In this document: piece after piece, positions 30,279 through 39,347 of the stretch
Layout of the letters: every line of letters starts with the position of its first letter
Numbering within the stretch: the stretch's first letter is position 1
Source of the DNA: Nocardiopsis sp. CNR-923
GTDB taxonomy: Bacteria; Actinomycetota; Actinomycetes; Streptosporangiales; Streptosporangiaceae
Assembly (NCBI RefSeq): GCF_001942255.1
Contig: NZ_MKKC01000062.1
Location: 29,781-93,780 of the forward strand
Direction: 5' to 3'
Length of the DNA stretch: 64,000 nucleotides
The notes under the pieces: generated by a model
Seen by the model: the letters and a program-made list of their open reading frames with translations, nothing else
Database searches by the model: none
What the model was told of the DNA's origin: nothing
Made by a program: the position numbers and the translations under genes

Positions 30279-31103
30279 ATGACCACACACGAACGAGTCC
30301 TTGTCACCGGCGGCACGGGGATGACCGGCCGCCGCGTCACCGACCTCCTCAAGCAGCGCGGAGTCGACACGCGCGTCGGGTCGCGGTCGGGTTCCCCGCG
30401 CTTCGACTGGCACGACACCGGCACCTGGGACCCCGTGCTGGAGGGCGTCACGGGCGTCTACCTCTGCTACCACCCCGACCTCGCCATGCCGGGCGCGATC
30501 GAGGCCGTCTCCGGGTTCGCCGCCCGGGCCGCCGAACGCGGAGTGCGCAGGGCGGTGCTCCTGTCCGGGCGCGGGGAGGACGGCGCGCTCGCCGCGGAGC
30601 GAGCGGTCCGGGACGCCTTCCCGGACACCGTCCTGGCGCGGTCCTCGTTCTTCGCGCAGAACTACTCCGAGAGCTTCTTCACGGAGCAGGTCCGCGCGGG
30701 GGCCACGTTCATGCCGGTCCCGGACGTCGCCGAACCCTTCATCGACCTGGACGACTTCGCTGCGGTGGCCGTGACGGCGCTGACCGAGGACGGGCACGCC
30801 GGGCGGACCTACGACCTGACGGGGCCGCGGTCGCTGACCTTCACGGAGGCCGCGGCGGTCCTGTCCGAGGCGACCGGACGGACGGTGGAGCACCGGACGA
30901 TCGCACCGGGGCAGTACATCGAGGGAGCGGTGGCGCAGGGCCTGTCCGACGAACTCGTCCGGGGTCTGGTGGAGATCTTCCAGCAGACCCTGGACGGACG
31001 GAACACCGAGCCGACCGACGACGTGGCGAGGGTCCTGGGCCGCCCGGCCCGCGACTTCGCCGACTACGCCCGGCGCGCCGCCCGCACCGGGGCCTGGGAC
31101 TGA
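30279..31103 (+). CDS. NmrA/SDR-a type NAD(P)-binding oxidoreductase
   Basis: 274 residues of the atypical SDR (NmrA) family. The nucleotide motif is VLVTGGTGMTGRRVTDLL. The usual catalytic Tyr-x-x-x-Lys is not obvious, as expected for NmrA-like redox sensors and quinone reductases. The middle contains LARSSFFAQNYSESFF and PFIDLDDFAAVAVTAL, both typical. The start at 30279 (MTTHERV) is preferred over an upstream ATG at 30243. Divergent from the AraC-type regulator, its probable controller. Confidence 0.85.
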   Translation: MTTHERVLVTGGTGMTGRRVTDLLKQRGVDTRVGSRSGSPRFDWHDTGTWDPVLEGVTGVYLCYHPDLAMPGAIEAVSGFAARAAERGVRRAVLLSGRGEDGALAAERAVRDAFPDTVLARSSFFAQNYSESFFTEQVRAGATFMPVPDVAEPFIDLDDFAAVAVTALTEDGHAGRTYDLTGPRSLTFTEAAAVLSEATGRTVEHRTIAPGQYIEGAVAQGLSDELVRGLVEIFQQTLDGRNTEPTDDVARVLGRPARDFADYARRAARTGAWD

Positions 31104-31303
31104 TCCGTCCCGCCGACACGGCACAGAGCGAGTGCGGTGGGTTGAGCCCGTCGCGATCGGCAGGGCAGGCGCCTGGCGACGGAGGTCCGGCGGGCGTCGG
31201 CCTGGGTGGTGTGGAGCGTCGACCGGGGTGGGTGTCGCCAACCCCGGTGGCCGCTACGCCTACTGTGGGCACCGTCCGCCCGATCGCACAGGTGGGAGGC
31301 CCC

Positions 31304-32266
31304 GTGTCCCCGTCGGAGAGGTTCCAGGGCCTGTTCGTGGCCGCGGCGGCGCTGGCCGGGCTGGCCGCGGGAACGCTGTGGCCCGTCGGCGCGGCCGCGG
31401 GCCACGCGGTCCTGCCCGCCCTGATCCTGCTCCTCGTCGCGGTGTTCACCCAGGTGGACGCCGGTCAGGTCTGTGCCGCCCGGGAGTCCGGCCGGGTGGT
31501 CGTGGCGAGTCTGGTGCTGAACTTCGTGCTGACGCCGCTCCTGGCCTGGGCGCTGGGCGCGGGGCTGCTCGGTGACGCCCCGGACCTGCGGATCGGTCTC
31601 CTGTTGCTGCTGGTCACACCGTGCACGGACTGGTACCTGGTGTTCACCGGGCTGGCCCGGGGGCACATGGGTGCGGCGACGGCGTTGCTGCCGCTGAACC
31701 TGGCGCTCCAGCTCGTCCTGCTCCCGGTGTACGTGCTGCTGCTGGGCGGTGAGGCGGCGATGGTCGGCGTGGACACCCTGGTGGAGGCGGTGCTCCTGGT
31801 CCTGGTGCTGCCCATGGCGGCGGCGGTGGTCCTGCGCCGGTCCGCCCGGTGGTGGCGCGGGCCCCTCTGGCGGGACAGGGTGCTCATGGGGTGGGCCAAC
31901 CGTGCGGTGCTGCCGCTGCTGTACACGGCGGTGCTGGCGATGTTCGCGTGGCAGGCGCGCACGGTGGCCGAGCACGCCGTGGACCTCGTCGGCCTGCTGG
32001 TGCCGCTGGGGGTGTTCTTCGTGGTCGCGCCCCTGGCCGCGGTGGGCGCCGCGCGCGTGCTGCGGCTGCCCGCCGACCAACGGGTCACGCTCACCATGAC
32101 GACGGTCGCCCGCAACTCACCCGTCGCCCTGGCCGTGGCCGTAGCCGCCTTCCCCGACCGGCCGCTCATCGCGGTCGCCCTGGTGGCGGGTCCGCTCCTG
32201 GAACTGCCGGTGCTGGCGCTGCTCACCCAGCTCGTGCGGGTGCGGCGGGCGGATCCGCCCGGCTGA
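31304..32266 (+). CDS. BASS/arsenic-resistance-type membrane transporter
   Basis: 320 residues and about 10 hydrophobic helices of the bile acid:sodium symporter/ACR3 superfamily. The conserved fourth-helix region reads LVTPCTDWYLVFTGLARG, comparable to the Cys-containing arsenite site of ACR3, and the ninth-helix region is ARNSPVALAVAVAAFPDRP. GTG 31304 follows GGGAGG. No arsR or arsC gene is nearby, so arsenite efflux is only one option. The 200 bp before it shows no recognisable site. Confidence 0.75.
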   Translation: MSPSERFQGLFVAAAALAGLAAGTLWPVGAAAGHAVLPALILLLVAVFTQVDAGQVCAARESGRVVVASLVLNFVLTPLLAWALGAGLLGDAPDLRIGLLLLLVTPCTDWYLVFTGLARGHMGAATALLPLNLALQLVLLPVYVLLLGGEAAMVGVDTLVEAVLLVLVLPMAAAVVLRRSARWWRGPLWRDRVLMGWANRAVLPLLYTAVLAMFAWQARTVAEHAVDLVGLLVPLGVFFVVAPLAAVGAARVLRLPADQRVTLTMTTVARNSPVALAVAVAAFPDRPLIAVALVAGPLLELPVLALLTQLVRVRRADPPG

Positions 32267-32290
32267 CGGCGGTTCCGGAGCCGACCGAGG

Positions 32291-32310
32291 CGCCCGACGC
32301 GTGACGGGCG
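32291..32310. terminator. Weak hairpin between convergent transporter and galE genes
   Basis: CGCCCG and CGGGCG form a 6-bp stem around 8 nt in the 84-bp convergent gap. It is the only hairpin seen there. Confidence 0.35.
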
Positions 32311-32350
32311 GCGGTGCGCGCCTCCTCGACGAACACCCCTGACCCGGTGG

Positions 32351-33331
32351 TCAGAGGGCGACGGGCGCGGTGGCGGGGGTGGCCCGGCGGGCGAACTCCC
32401 AGGCGTCGGCGACGATGGTGTGCAGGTCGGACCGCTCGGGCCGCCAGCCCAGCACGCGCGCGGCGCGCTCGGAGGAGGCCACCAGGGTCGCCGGGTCACC
32501 GGGGCGGCGTGGAGCGGGCACGGTCGGGATGGGGCGACCGGTGACCTCGCGGCACACCTCCAGCACCCGCCGGACGGAGAAGCCCGTCCCGTTGCCCAGG
32601 TTGAGGATCTCGTGCGCGCCGGGCCGGGCGTGTTCCAGGGCCAGCAGGTGCGCCCGCGCCAGGTCGGCCACGTGGATGTAGTCGCGCACGCAGGTGCCGT
32701 CGGGGGTCGGGTAGTCGTCGCCGTGGACCGACACCGACGCCCGCTCCCCCAGCGCCGCCGACAGGACGATCGGGATCAGGTGGGTCTCGACCCCGTGCCG
32801 CTCCCCCACTCCCCGGTCGGCCCCGGCGACGTTGAAGTACCGGAGGCTGACCGCCGCCGTGCCGTGCATGCGGGCGTGTTCGGTGAGGGCGGCGTCGACG
32901 GCCGCCTTGGAGGCGCCGTAGGGGTTGGTGGGGCGGACGGGCGCGTCCTCGGTGATCGGCGTGCTCTCGGGCTCGCCGTAGACGGCGGCGGTCGAGGAGA
33001 ACACCAGGCGCCCCGTGCCGGTGGCGCGCATCGCCTCCAGCAGGGCCAGCGACGTGCCGACGTTGCCGTCCCAGTAGCGGCCCGGATCGGCGACCGACTC
33101 GGCAACGATCGAGCGCGCCGCGAAGTGCAGGACCGCGTCCTGGCCCTCGGCGAGCACGTCGGCCGCGCGTTCGCGGACTGTGCCGGGCACGAGGCGAGCC
33201 CCCGGGTGGACGGCGTCGGCGTGCCCCGTCGAGAGGTCGTCCAGGACCGTGACCCGATGACCCGCCTCGACCAGCCGGGCGGTGACGACGCTGCCGACGT
33301 AACCGGCGCCTCCGGTGACCAGAACCTTCAT
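32351..33331 (-). CDS. galE: UDP-glucose 4-epimerase
   Basis: 326 residues, an extended SDR. The NAD motif is VLVTGGAGYVGSVV at residue 3. The catalytic residues are in FSSTAAVYGE and NPYGASK (Tyr-x-x-x-Lys), and the sugar-nucleotide region includes LRYFNVAGAD and CVRDYIHVADLARAH. The enzyme interconverts UDP-glucose and UDP-galactose in the cytoplasm for cell-wall glycans or galactose use. The gene is monocistronic; the AT-richer stretch 33370-33430 upstream probably holds its promoter. Related epimerases (UDP-GlcNAc) cannot be fully excluded. Confidence 0.92.
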   Translation of the reverse strand: MKVLVTGGAGYVGSVVTARLVEAGHRVTVLDDLSTGHADAVHPGARLVPGTVRERAADVLAEGQDAVLHFAARSIVAESVADPGRYWDGNVGTSLALLEAMRATGTGRLVFSSTAAVYGEPESTPITEDAPVRPTNPYGASKAAVDAALTEHARMHGTAAVSLRYFNVAGADRGVGERHGVETHLIPIVLSAALGERASVSVHGDDYPTPDGTCVRDYIHVADLARAHLLALEHARPGAHEILNLGNGTGFSVRRVLEVCREVTGRPIPTVPAPRRPGDPATLVASSERAARVLGWRPERSDLHTIVADAWEFARRATPATAPVAL

Positions 33332-33474
33332 CGGCTTTCCCCCGTGTTCGGCGCTCCGAGTGCGTGACTGACCTCACCCTAGGGCAATGACCAGGGAAAA
33401 CACATTCGGAGAAAGCCGGCCATTCCCGTCGTCACCGGCGATTGCGCCCTGGTCCGCTCCCCGATCGGGCCGGA

Positions 33475-33987
33475 TCAGGCGTTGTTCATCCACAGGTTCA
33501 GATTGAGCGCCGAAGCGAAGGCGACCCAGAGGGCGTAGGGCGCCAGCACCAGGGACGCCGCCCGGTGCGCGCGCCAGAACAGGACCATCGTCACCACCAC
33601 GGCGAGGAGCAGCAGACAGATGTCGAGGAACGCCAGACCGTACTGCCGGGCGCCGAAGAACAACGGCGTCCACAGCGCGTTCAGGACGAGTTGCGCCCAC
33701 CACCACAGCAGGGCGGTGCGCGCGTCCCACCCCGCCCGCCGCCACACCAGCCACGCGGAGACGCCGATCATCCCGTACAGGACCGTCCACACCGGGGCGA
33801 ACAGCCATGGCGGAGGCGCCCACGGCGGTCGTTCCAGCGAGGAGTACAGCGCCCCGGCGTCCGAAGCCGCCGCGGACCCCGCGATCGCCACCAGGTAGGA
33901 GGCGCCGACGAACACCGCCAGCGAGGGCAGGCCGCGTCCCCGGCCCTCGCCCCCGCCGAAGAACGTCGTAGCTGACATGTCGCTCAT
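33475..33987 (-). CDS. TspO/MBR-family membrane protein
   Basis: 170 residues with five hydrophobic helices, the TspO/peripheral benzodiazepine receptor fold. Diagnostic segments are LERPPWAPPPWLFAPVWTVL, then WWWAQLVLNALWTPLFFG, then a C-terminal ALWVAFASALNLNLWMNN. Family members bind porphyrins and other tetrapyrroles and act in stress or photo-oxidation responses. The start is either 33987 (MSDMSATTFF) or 33978; neither has a strong ribosome site. The 34 residues before the first helix are Gly-rich. Confidence 0.9.
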   Translation of the reverse strand: MSDMSATTFFGGGEGRGRGLPSLAVFVGASYLVAIAGSAAASDAGALYSSLERPPWAPPPWLFAPVWTVLYGMIGVSAWLVWRRAGWDARTALLWWWAQLVLNALWTPLFFGARQYGLAFLDICLLLLAVVVTMVLFWRAHRAASLVLAPYALWVAFASALNLNLWMNNA

Positions 33988-34141
33988 CGTAACTCGGCGG
34001 GCTCGCACCGGACGGCCACCCGCCGCACCGGTTCTCGGGCGGCGACCGGTGAGGACTCCGGCGTGACCTGATCCGGCCATCCCGGGGCGAACGTCCGTCC
34101 CCGTTCCTACCCTGGGGGCAACCGACCCCCGGGAGTGTCCC

Positions 34142-35482
34142 ATGCACCTGTCCGCGCTGTTGGACTTCGACGTCGTCCCCCTGGACTCCGACGACGCCGT
34201 CCGCGTCCTGCTCGACGTCACCGCGCCCGAGCACAAGGCGGACGCCGAGCGCCCGCCCGCGACGCTCCAGATCGTCCTCGACCGCAGCGGCTCCATGGGC
34301 GGCGGGCGGCTGCGCGGGGCGGTCGAGGCCCTCCTGGCCCTGGTGGACCGGCTCTCCCCCACGGACAACTTCGGTCTGGTCGCGTTCGACACCCAGGCGA
34401 GCGTGGAGGTGGCGGCGGCGCCCCTGTCGGACAAGGCCGGGGTACGCCGTCGGATCCGCGCGCTCCGGGCGGGCGGGGGCACGGACCTGTCCAGCGGTCT
34501 GCTGCGCGGGATCCAGGAGGCCCGTCGCGCGGCCGACGGCAGGGGCGCCACCCTGCTGCTCGTCTCGGACGGGCACGCCAACCAGGGGGTGACCGACCAC
34601 GACCTGCTCAGGCAGGTGGCGGCCGACGCCTACGCCCACGGGGTGAGCACGACCACCCTCGGGTACGGGCTGGGCTACGACGAGGCCCTGCTCGGCGCGA
34701 TCGCCGACGGCGGCGCGGGCGGAGCGCTGTTCGCGGAGGAGCCCGACACCGCGGGCGGGCTGATCGCGCGGGAGGCGGACTACCTGCTGGCGAAGTCGGC
34801 GCAGGCTGTGTCGCTGCGGGTGCCGTCCGGCCCGCACGTGCGCAGGGTCGAGGTGGTCGGCGAGGTCCCGTCGTCGACGCTGCCGGACGGTTCGCTCATG
34901 GTGGAGCTCGGCGACCTCTACTCGGGCGAGGACCGCCGCCTGCTGCTGCGCGTCGAGGTGCCCGGCGTGGCGGAGCTGGGGACGGTCACGGTCACCACCG
35001 TGGAGGCCGTCTACGTCGATCCGGCGACGCTGACCACCTACACGGCGACCCTGCCGATCACGGTGAACGTGGTGCCGGGGAACGAGGCCTCGGGCAGGAC
35101 ACCGGCGCCGGAGGTGCGCACGGAGGAGGCGCTGCAACGCGCCCAGACCGCCAAGCGCAGGGCGAGCGAGGCGCTGCGGCGCGGGAACCGGTCGGAGGCG
35201 GCGGACATCCTGGACGAGGCGCGCCGGAACCTGCCCGCGCCGCCCGCGGGGTCGGCGGCGCACGCCGATCCGCAGGTGAACGAGCAGGCGGACGAACTCG
35301 GGCGGATGGCCCGGCGGGCGCGCCGGGACGACGCGTCGCGGACGTCGAAGTCCCTGTACGCCAGCCAGTCGGGGTACGCGCGGCGTCGCAAGTCCCAGGG
35401 CGGGGAGGAGATCCGCGGACAGGAGACCGGCCGCGACCAGTCCTTCCCCGACCAGCGGGCGCCGGGGGACTCACGGGAGTGA
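34142..35482 (+). CDS. von Willebrand factor A (VWA) domain protein
   Basis: 446 residues without a signal peptide, so probably cytoplasmic. The VWA domain spans about residues 40-215 with the metal-ion-dependent adhesion site DRSGSMGGG, the Thr of GGGTDLSSGLL and the Asp of LLVSDGHANQG all present. A beta-rich middle domain (VEVVGEVPSSTLPDG, LRVEVPGVAELG) follows. Then comes a helical repeat-like stretch (EALQRAQTAKRRASEALRRG) and a basic, polar tail. No MoxR ATPase or phage partner lies next to it. The intact metal site suggests protein binding; the function is unknown. Confidence 0.82.
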   Translation: MHLSALLDFDVVPLDSDDAVRVLLDVTAPEHKADAERPPATLQIVLDRSGSMGGGRLRGAVEALLALVDRLSPTDNFGLVAFDTQASVEVAAAPLSDKAGVRRRIRALRAGGGTDLSSGLLRGIQEARRAADGRGATLLLVSDGHANQGVTDHDLLRQVAADAYAHGVSTTTLGYGLGYDEALLGAIADGGAGGALFAEEPDTAGGLIAREADYLLAKSAQAVSLRVPSGPHVRRVEVVGEVPSSTLPDGSLMVELGDLYSGEDRRLLLRVEVPGVAELGTVTVTTVEAVYVDPATLTTYTATLPITVNVVPGNEASGRTPAPEVRTEEALQRAQTAKRRASEALRRGNRSEAADILDEARRNLPAPPAGSAAHADPQVNEQADELGRMARRARRDDASRTSKSLYASQSGYARRRKSQGGEEIRGQETGRDQSFPDQRAPGDSRE

Positions 35483-35578
35483 GGCACCCGAGCCGGGGTC
35501 GGTGAATTCCCGCCACACCGCGGGGGCGGAGAAACCACCCCCGCCGCGATGAGGCGGAGAGCGGGGCCGGTTTCCCGT

Positions 35579-35758
35579 TCAGCGGTCGACGCGCACCGAG
35601 ACCAGGAGGGCGGTCCACTCACCTGCGGGAACAGCGAGGTAGCCCAGGTGTCGGTTTCGGGTGTCACGAACGCGTATGCTGTCCCCTTCCCGTACTTCCA
35701 CGCACTCTCCCGAGTTCCCGCTGTAGGAGGACTTGTGGTACCCGTCGAGCGTGTTCAC
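35579..35758 (-). CDS. DUF397-domain protein partnering the XRE regulator
   Basis: 59 residues: VNTLDGYHKSSYSGNSGE, then CVEVREGDSIRVRDTRN, and a C-terminal AGEWTALLVSVR. This is the single DUF397 domain that accompanies actinomycete XRE regulators of the WhiJ type. The GTG at 35758 is preceded by AAAGGAAC and overlaps the repaired XRE stop as GTGA, the standard arrangement for such pairs. It is thought to interact with the regulator; its molecular role is not established. Confidence 0.85.
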   Translation of the reverse strand: MNTLDGYHKSSYSGNSGECVEVREGDSIRVRDTRNRHLGYLAVPAGEWTALLVSVRVDR

Positions 35759-36569
35759 GACCTGTTCCTTTCTCTGACCAGGAAGTCCTTACTCGCTGCG
35801 GGTGAGAGGCTCCCGCCATGAGCGAGTTGAACCTGCCCGTGGCGTTCAACACGAGTTGGGGATCACTGTAGACCTGTCCGCCCTCGGCGTTCTCCAGGTA
35901 CATCACTGACTCCACGGGCGACAGCCCAAGGATGGTGAAGGCCCCCTCCAGCGCGGCATGCGCTCCCTGATCGAACGGCAGCACCTGAACGGTCACGAAC
36001 GGCTCCTGGGATCGCTCTATGATCTGATCCCACTGTGCCCGCATGACGTCGGGTCCACCAACCACGCGACGCAAAGCCGCCTCGTCAATCACGTACTCCA
36101 CAAGCGGTGACTGGTCTCTGTCCAAGACCTTCTGCCTGGCCATGCGAGCCGCGAGCAGCTCGTCAACCTCGGAGTACGGCTTGGGGGGGAAGGCGGCACG
36201 CAGGACCTCAGCCGCGTAGTCCTCCGTCTGCAACAGGGCTGGCATCACTTGCGGTTGGAACTGACGGATGTTCTGCGCACGCCGCTCCAACTCCACGTAC
36301 TTGGGCAACGAACGCCGGTGCCCCAGCAGCTTCGTCGCTGACCACAGCTCCGTGAAGTGGCCGTTCGCCCCCAACTTCTCGTCGAGCAGCTGCGCGAACT
36401 GCCGCGTCGGCATGCGCTCCTGTCGCTCGACCGCGCCGATCTGCTGAGCGGACATGCCGATGAGGTCGCCGAACTCCTTCTGCGACAATCCCGACGCGTT
36501 TCGCTTAAGGAACATTTCCCTCGCGAACAGTGCGACAGCCGCTTCGTTGACAAGCTTTTTCTTCGACAT
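35755..36569 (-). CDS. XRE-family regulator with DUF5753-type C-terminal domain (WhiJ-like; frameshift near 35805)
   Basis: About 271 residues. An N-terminal helix-turn-helix (LSQKEFGDLIGMSAQQIGAV) is followed by the DUF5753-like sensor domain (MPALLQTEDYAAEVLRAAF, VEYVIDEAALRRVVGG, TVQVLPFDQGAH). In the raw sequence the frame runs on to 35664, across DUF397. Restoring one base after FNSLMAG gives SLSPAASKDFLVRERNRS and a stop that overlaps the DUF397 GTG. Base composition is less GC-rich than the neighbours, with more A/T-ending codons. It faces four tiny genes across a 330-bp gap and is likely to regulate them. Confidence 0.85.
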
Positions 36570-36818
36570 TGCCACAGGAAACCACGAATTCGCGTCCCGA
36601 ACTTGTGGTTCCTGCAAATCCGCTCGGAAAACAGCTCACTCCTGGACCGCGAGATGGCTGTTCAGGCACGGTTTCACTACCGGGCGGCGCAGTAGCGTCG
36701 CTCCACCCGACCTGCATTTCGGGTCGGGGTGACCACCGGGACGGGCCTCCGCTGACGGTCCAGAGGAACCCGGTGACCCGGCCGTCCCACCTCGACACCA
36801 GGCAGAACGGCCCGAAAT

Positions 36819-36846
36819 ATGACAAAGCGCCCTGTGCCGATAGGAG
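36819..36846 (+). promoter_or_regulatory. Possible promoter of the small-protein operon
   Basis: ATGACA (36819-36824) matches five of six bases of a -35 box and TAGGAG (36841-36846) follows after 16 bp, 53 bp before the first small gene. The rest of 36570-36898 shows no clear feature. Confidence 0.35.
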
Positions 36847-36898
36847 CGGCCCAGGGCGCGGACCCTCATCCCGACACGAACACGAAGAACGAGGACCC

Positions 36899-37093
36899 AT
36901 GCGAAACTCTACCGACGCACACATCCGAATTCCGCGAAACGGGAAAAACGACCACCCGATCCCGCTCCCCCGCCGCCCCCGGCGCGCCCACCGCGTCCGT
37001 CGCCACATCCCCCGCCCCTGCGCGACGACCGCCCCCGAAAGCGTCCTGCGCGCGGCCCTGGACGGCCTCTCCTGGCTGGGGACGCGCCGATGA
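36899..37093 (+). CDS. Small basic hypothetical protein, first gene of a compact operon
   Basis: 64 residues opening MRNSTDAHIRIPRNGKNDHP with an Arg/Pro-rich middle and a C-terminal helix-like APESVLRAALDGLSWLGTRR. GAGGAC sits 4-5 bp before the ATG. Its stop overlaps the next ATG (ATGA, 37090-37093). No family recognised. The tight coupling to the next gene and its position opposite the XRE/DUF397 pair support it being real. Confidence 0.55.
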   Translation: MRNSTDAHIRIPRNGKNDHPIPLPRRPRRAHRVRRHIPRPCATTAPESVLRAALDGLSWLGTRR

Positions 37094-37323
37094 CCCGGGT
37101 CTGCGACATCCGCGAACTGTCCACGGTGTCCGAACTGCGCGCCTGGGCCTCCGCACACGGCGCACGCGTCCGCCACCTCGGCCCCGACCTGGAGAACCGC
37201 CCCGTCTACGGCGCCACCCGGGGCCACGTCACCCGCGTCGCACGCGGCCCGCGCCCGGACCGTTACTCGCACGCCCTGGTCTGGCACTCCCCGCTCGAAA
37301 CTCCGGAGGCCACCCATGAGTGA
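37090..37323 (+). CDS. Small hypothetical protein, second gene of the compact operon
   Basis: 77 residues: MTRVCDIRELSTVSELRAWA, then AHGARVRHLGPDLENRPVYG and a His-rich end (YSHALVWHSP). It has balanced composition and a predicted helix-strand pattern, so it looks like a folded domain. It starts inside the previous stop and overlaps the next start by 8 bp. No family recognised. Similar short genes often sit beside XRE/DUF397 pairs in actinomycetes. Confidence 0.6.
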   Translation: MTRVCDIRELSTVSELRAWASAHGARVRHLGPDLENRPVYGATRGHVTRVARGPRPDRYSHALVWHSPLETPEATHE

Positions 37324-37480
37324 CCACCACGAGGACCAGCCTGACTCAGTGAAGATCCCGAGCCGCCCCAGCCTCGCTGACGCGGTCGGGCTCGCGCTCA
37401 TCCTGCCGCCCAGACCGCCGGACGACGGCGACCCGGTCGCCCGTCTCCAGGCCGTCCTCCGCGCCGCACTGGACTCCTGA
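37316..37480 (+). CDS. Small acidic hypothetical protein, third gene of the compact operon
   Basis: 54 residues: MSDHHEDQPDSVKIPSRPSL, then ADAVGLALILPPRPPDD and a terminal helix DPVARLQAVLRAALDS. The CCGGAGG upstream of the ATG is a good ribosome site, and the start overlaps the end of the second gene. No family recognised. Confidence 0.5.
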   Translation: MSDHHEDQPDSVKIPSRPSLADAVGLALILPPRPPDDGDPVARLQAVLRAALDS

Positions 37481-37541
37481 ACCACCCCAGACCCACCGTT
37501 CCCCGGGGGAGTCCCCGGCCGAGAACCCCCGGAGCACACCC

Positions 37542-37724
37542 ATGGACGGCACGACCGCGTGCGCCGGTGGTCGGGGCCACGACTACGTCCCCGACCAACC
37601 GCCGGTCCGCCACGGAACGACGGCATCGGCCACCTGCGACCGCTGCGGCCACACCATCACCGCGACCCGGGGCACGGTGCCGAGGACTACGGCACCTGGT
37701 AGTCGGCGTCCCGGACGTCGGTGA
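37542..37724 (+). CDS. Tiny putative zinc-ribbon-like protein
   Basis: 60 residues from an ATG at 37542: a CAGGRGHDY segment, then [19 protein letters not shown] and an Arg-rich tail. One Cys-x-x-Cys and an earlier Cys and His could bind zinc. CCCCGGAG precedes the start. It overlaps the convergent hydro-lyase gene by 38 bp, which weakens the call. It may be the last member of the small-gene operon. Confidence 0.4.
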   Translation: MDGTTACAGGRGHDYVPDQPPVRHGTTASATCDRCGHTITATRGTVPRTTAPGSRRPGRR

Positions 37725-38477
37725 CCGCCATGTGCCCGGGCGCGTGGCCGATCGCGAACTCCGGCGCGGACGCCATCACCGCCGCCTGCGGCGTCACCCC
37801 GCACGCCCAGAACACCGGCACCTCGCCCGCCCGCACCTCGCCCGGGTCGCCGAAGTCGGGCCGCGCCAGGTCCGCGATCCCCAACCCTTCCGGGTCCCCC
37901 ACGTGCACGGGAGCGCCGTGGACGGCCGGGTACCGCGACGTGATCCGCACCGCGTCGGCGACCCGGTCAGCGGGAACGGGGCGCATCGACACCACCAGCG
38001 GCCCGCGGAACCGCCCGGCGGGACGGCACTGGCGGCCGGTCACGTACATCGGCACGTTGGTCCCGGCCTCCATGTGCCGGACGGGCACCCCGGCGGCGAG
38101 CAGCGGGGCCTCGAAGGTGAAGCTGCACCCGATGAGGAACGCCACCAGGTCGGGCCGCCACAGGTCGACGACCTCGGTGCGCTCCTCCACCAGCTCCCCG
38201 TGCCGGTACACCCGGTAGGCGGGAAGGTCGGTGCGCAGGTCGCCCCTGAACACCGGGGCCGAGGTCTCCCCCGGCTCGGCGACGTCCAGCACCGGGCACG
38301 CCTTCGGGTTGCGCTGGGCGAACAGCAGGAAGTCGAACGCCAGCTCCCGGGGCAGGGCGATGAGGTTGGCCTGCGCGAACCCGGCGCTGTACCCGGCCGT
38401 GGGCGCCGCAGCCCACCGCGGAACAGGGCTCGGGCCTCGTCGGGGGACAGCGCGGCGCGGGCGGTGGACTGGGGCAT
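37687..38477 (-). CDS. YcsI-type putative hydro-lyase (PF07286-like; frameshift near 38408)
   Basis: About 263 residues after restoring one C in a C-run near 38408. The N-terminus is [19 protein letters not shown] and the rejoined frame reads [20 protein letters not shown]. Further signatures are [20 protein letters not shown] and [12 protein letters not shown], and the C-terminal [18 protein letters not shown]. The family is annotated as hydro-lyase or D-glutamate-cyclase-like and accompanies 5-oxoprolinase genes, as ycsI does in Bacillus subtilis. It follows GGAGG and is the last gene of the pxp operon here. The biochemical role in this operon is not settled. Confidence 0.82.
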
Positions 38478-38492
38478 CGAAAGACCTCCGGG

Positions 38493-39347
38493 TCAGAGTG
38501 CGAAGCGAACGCGCGTCCCGGGCACCGCCTGGGCCGCCCGGGGCAGGTCGGCGGAGCGCACCACGGCGACGACCGGGTACCCCCCGGTCACGGGATGGTC
38601 GGCGAGGAAGAGCACGGGCTCACCGCTCGGCGGAACCTGGAGCGACCCCGCCACCATGCCCTCGCTCGGCAGCTCACCGCCGCGCGACCGCTCCAGCGCC
38701 GGACCGGCCAGGCGGGCCCCCACCCGGTCGCTGCGCGAGGTCACCTCGTACTCCCGGGACAGCAGCGTGGCCACGGCCTGGTCGGTGAACCAGTCGTCCC
38801 GGGCCCCGAGCACGACGCGCAGCACGATCGACGGCTCGCCAACGGGCGCGGTCGGCGCCTGGTCCACCCGGGGGAACGCGGCGGGCGCCGGTCCCACGGG
38901 CAACCGGTCCCCGGGCGCGGGCACGGCCGGACCGAGCCCCGCCAGGACGTCGGTGCTGCGCGACCCCAGCACGGGGGCGACGTCCACGCCCCCGCGCACG
39001 GCCAGGTACGTGCGCAGCCCCCGCGCGGGGACCCCCATGGTCAGCGCCGCTCCGTCGGGCAGGTGGACGACGGAGTCCACGGCGGCGCCGCGCCCGTCCA
39101 CCCGCAACGGCACGGGCGCCCCGGTGACGGCCACCGTCACCGCACCGCGTGCGCGCACGCGCAGCCCGCCCATGGTGACCTCCAGGGCGGCGGCGCCGAC
39201 CGGGTTGGCCACCAGCCGGTTGGCCAGGGCGTAGGACACGGTGTCGGCCGCGCCGGAGCGCCCGACCCCGAGGTCGGCGTGCCCGAACCGCCCCGCGTCC
39301 TGCACGGTGGTCATCGGGCCGGTGGCCAGGATCTCCAGCGCGCTCAC
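38493..39347 (-). CDS. pxpC: 5-oxoprolinase subunit C (biotin-dependent carboxyltransferase fold, KipA-type)
   Basis: 284 residues of the PxpC/KipA family: [20 protein letters not shown] at the N-terminus and [19 protein letters not shown] next, both hallmark segments, plus [20 protein letters not shown]. With PxpA and PxpB it forms the ATP-dependent enzyme that opens 5-oxoproline to glutamate. The GTG at 39347 is chosen because it overlaps the pxpB stop (GTGA) and follows GGAGGCGGC. Confidence 0.9.
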   Translation of the reverse strand: MSALEILATGPMTTVQDAGRFGHADLGVGRSGAADTVSYALANRLVANPVGAAALEVTMGGLRVRARGAVTVAVTGAPVPLRVDGRGAAVDSVVHLPDGAALTMGVPARGLRTYLAVRGGVDVAPVLGSRSTDVLAGLGPAVPAPGDRLPVGPAPAAFPRVDQAPTAPVGEPSIVLRVVLGARDDWFTDQAVATLLSREYEVTSRSDRVGARLAGPALERSRGGELPSEGMVAGSLQVPPSGEPVLFLADHPVTGGYPVVAVVRSADLPRAAQAVPGTRVRFAL

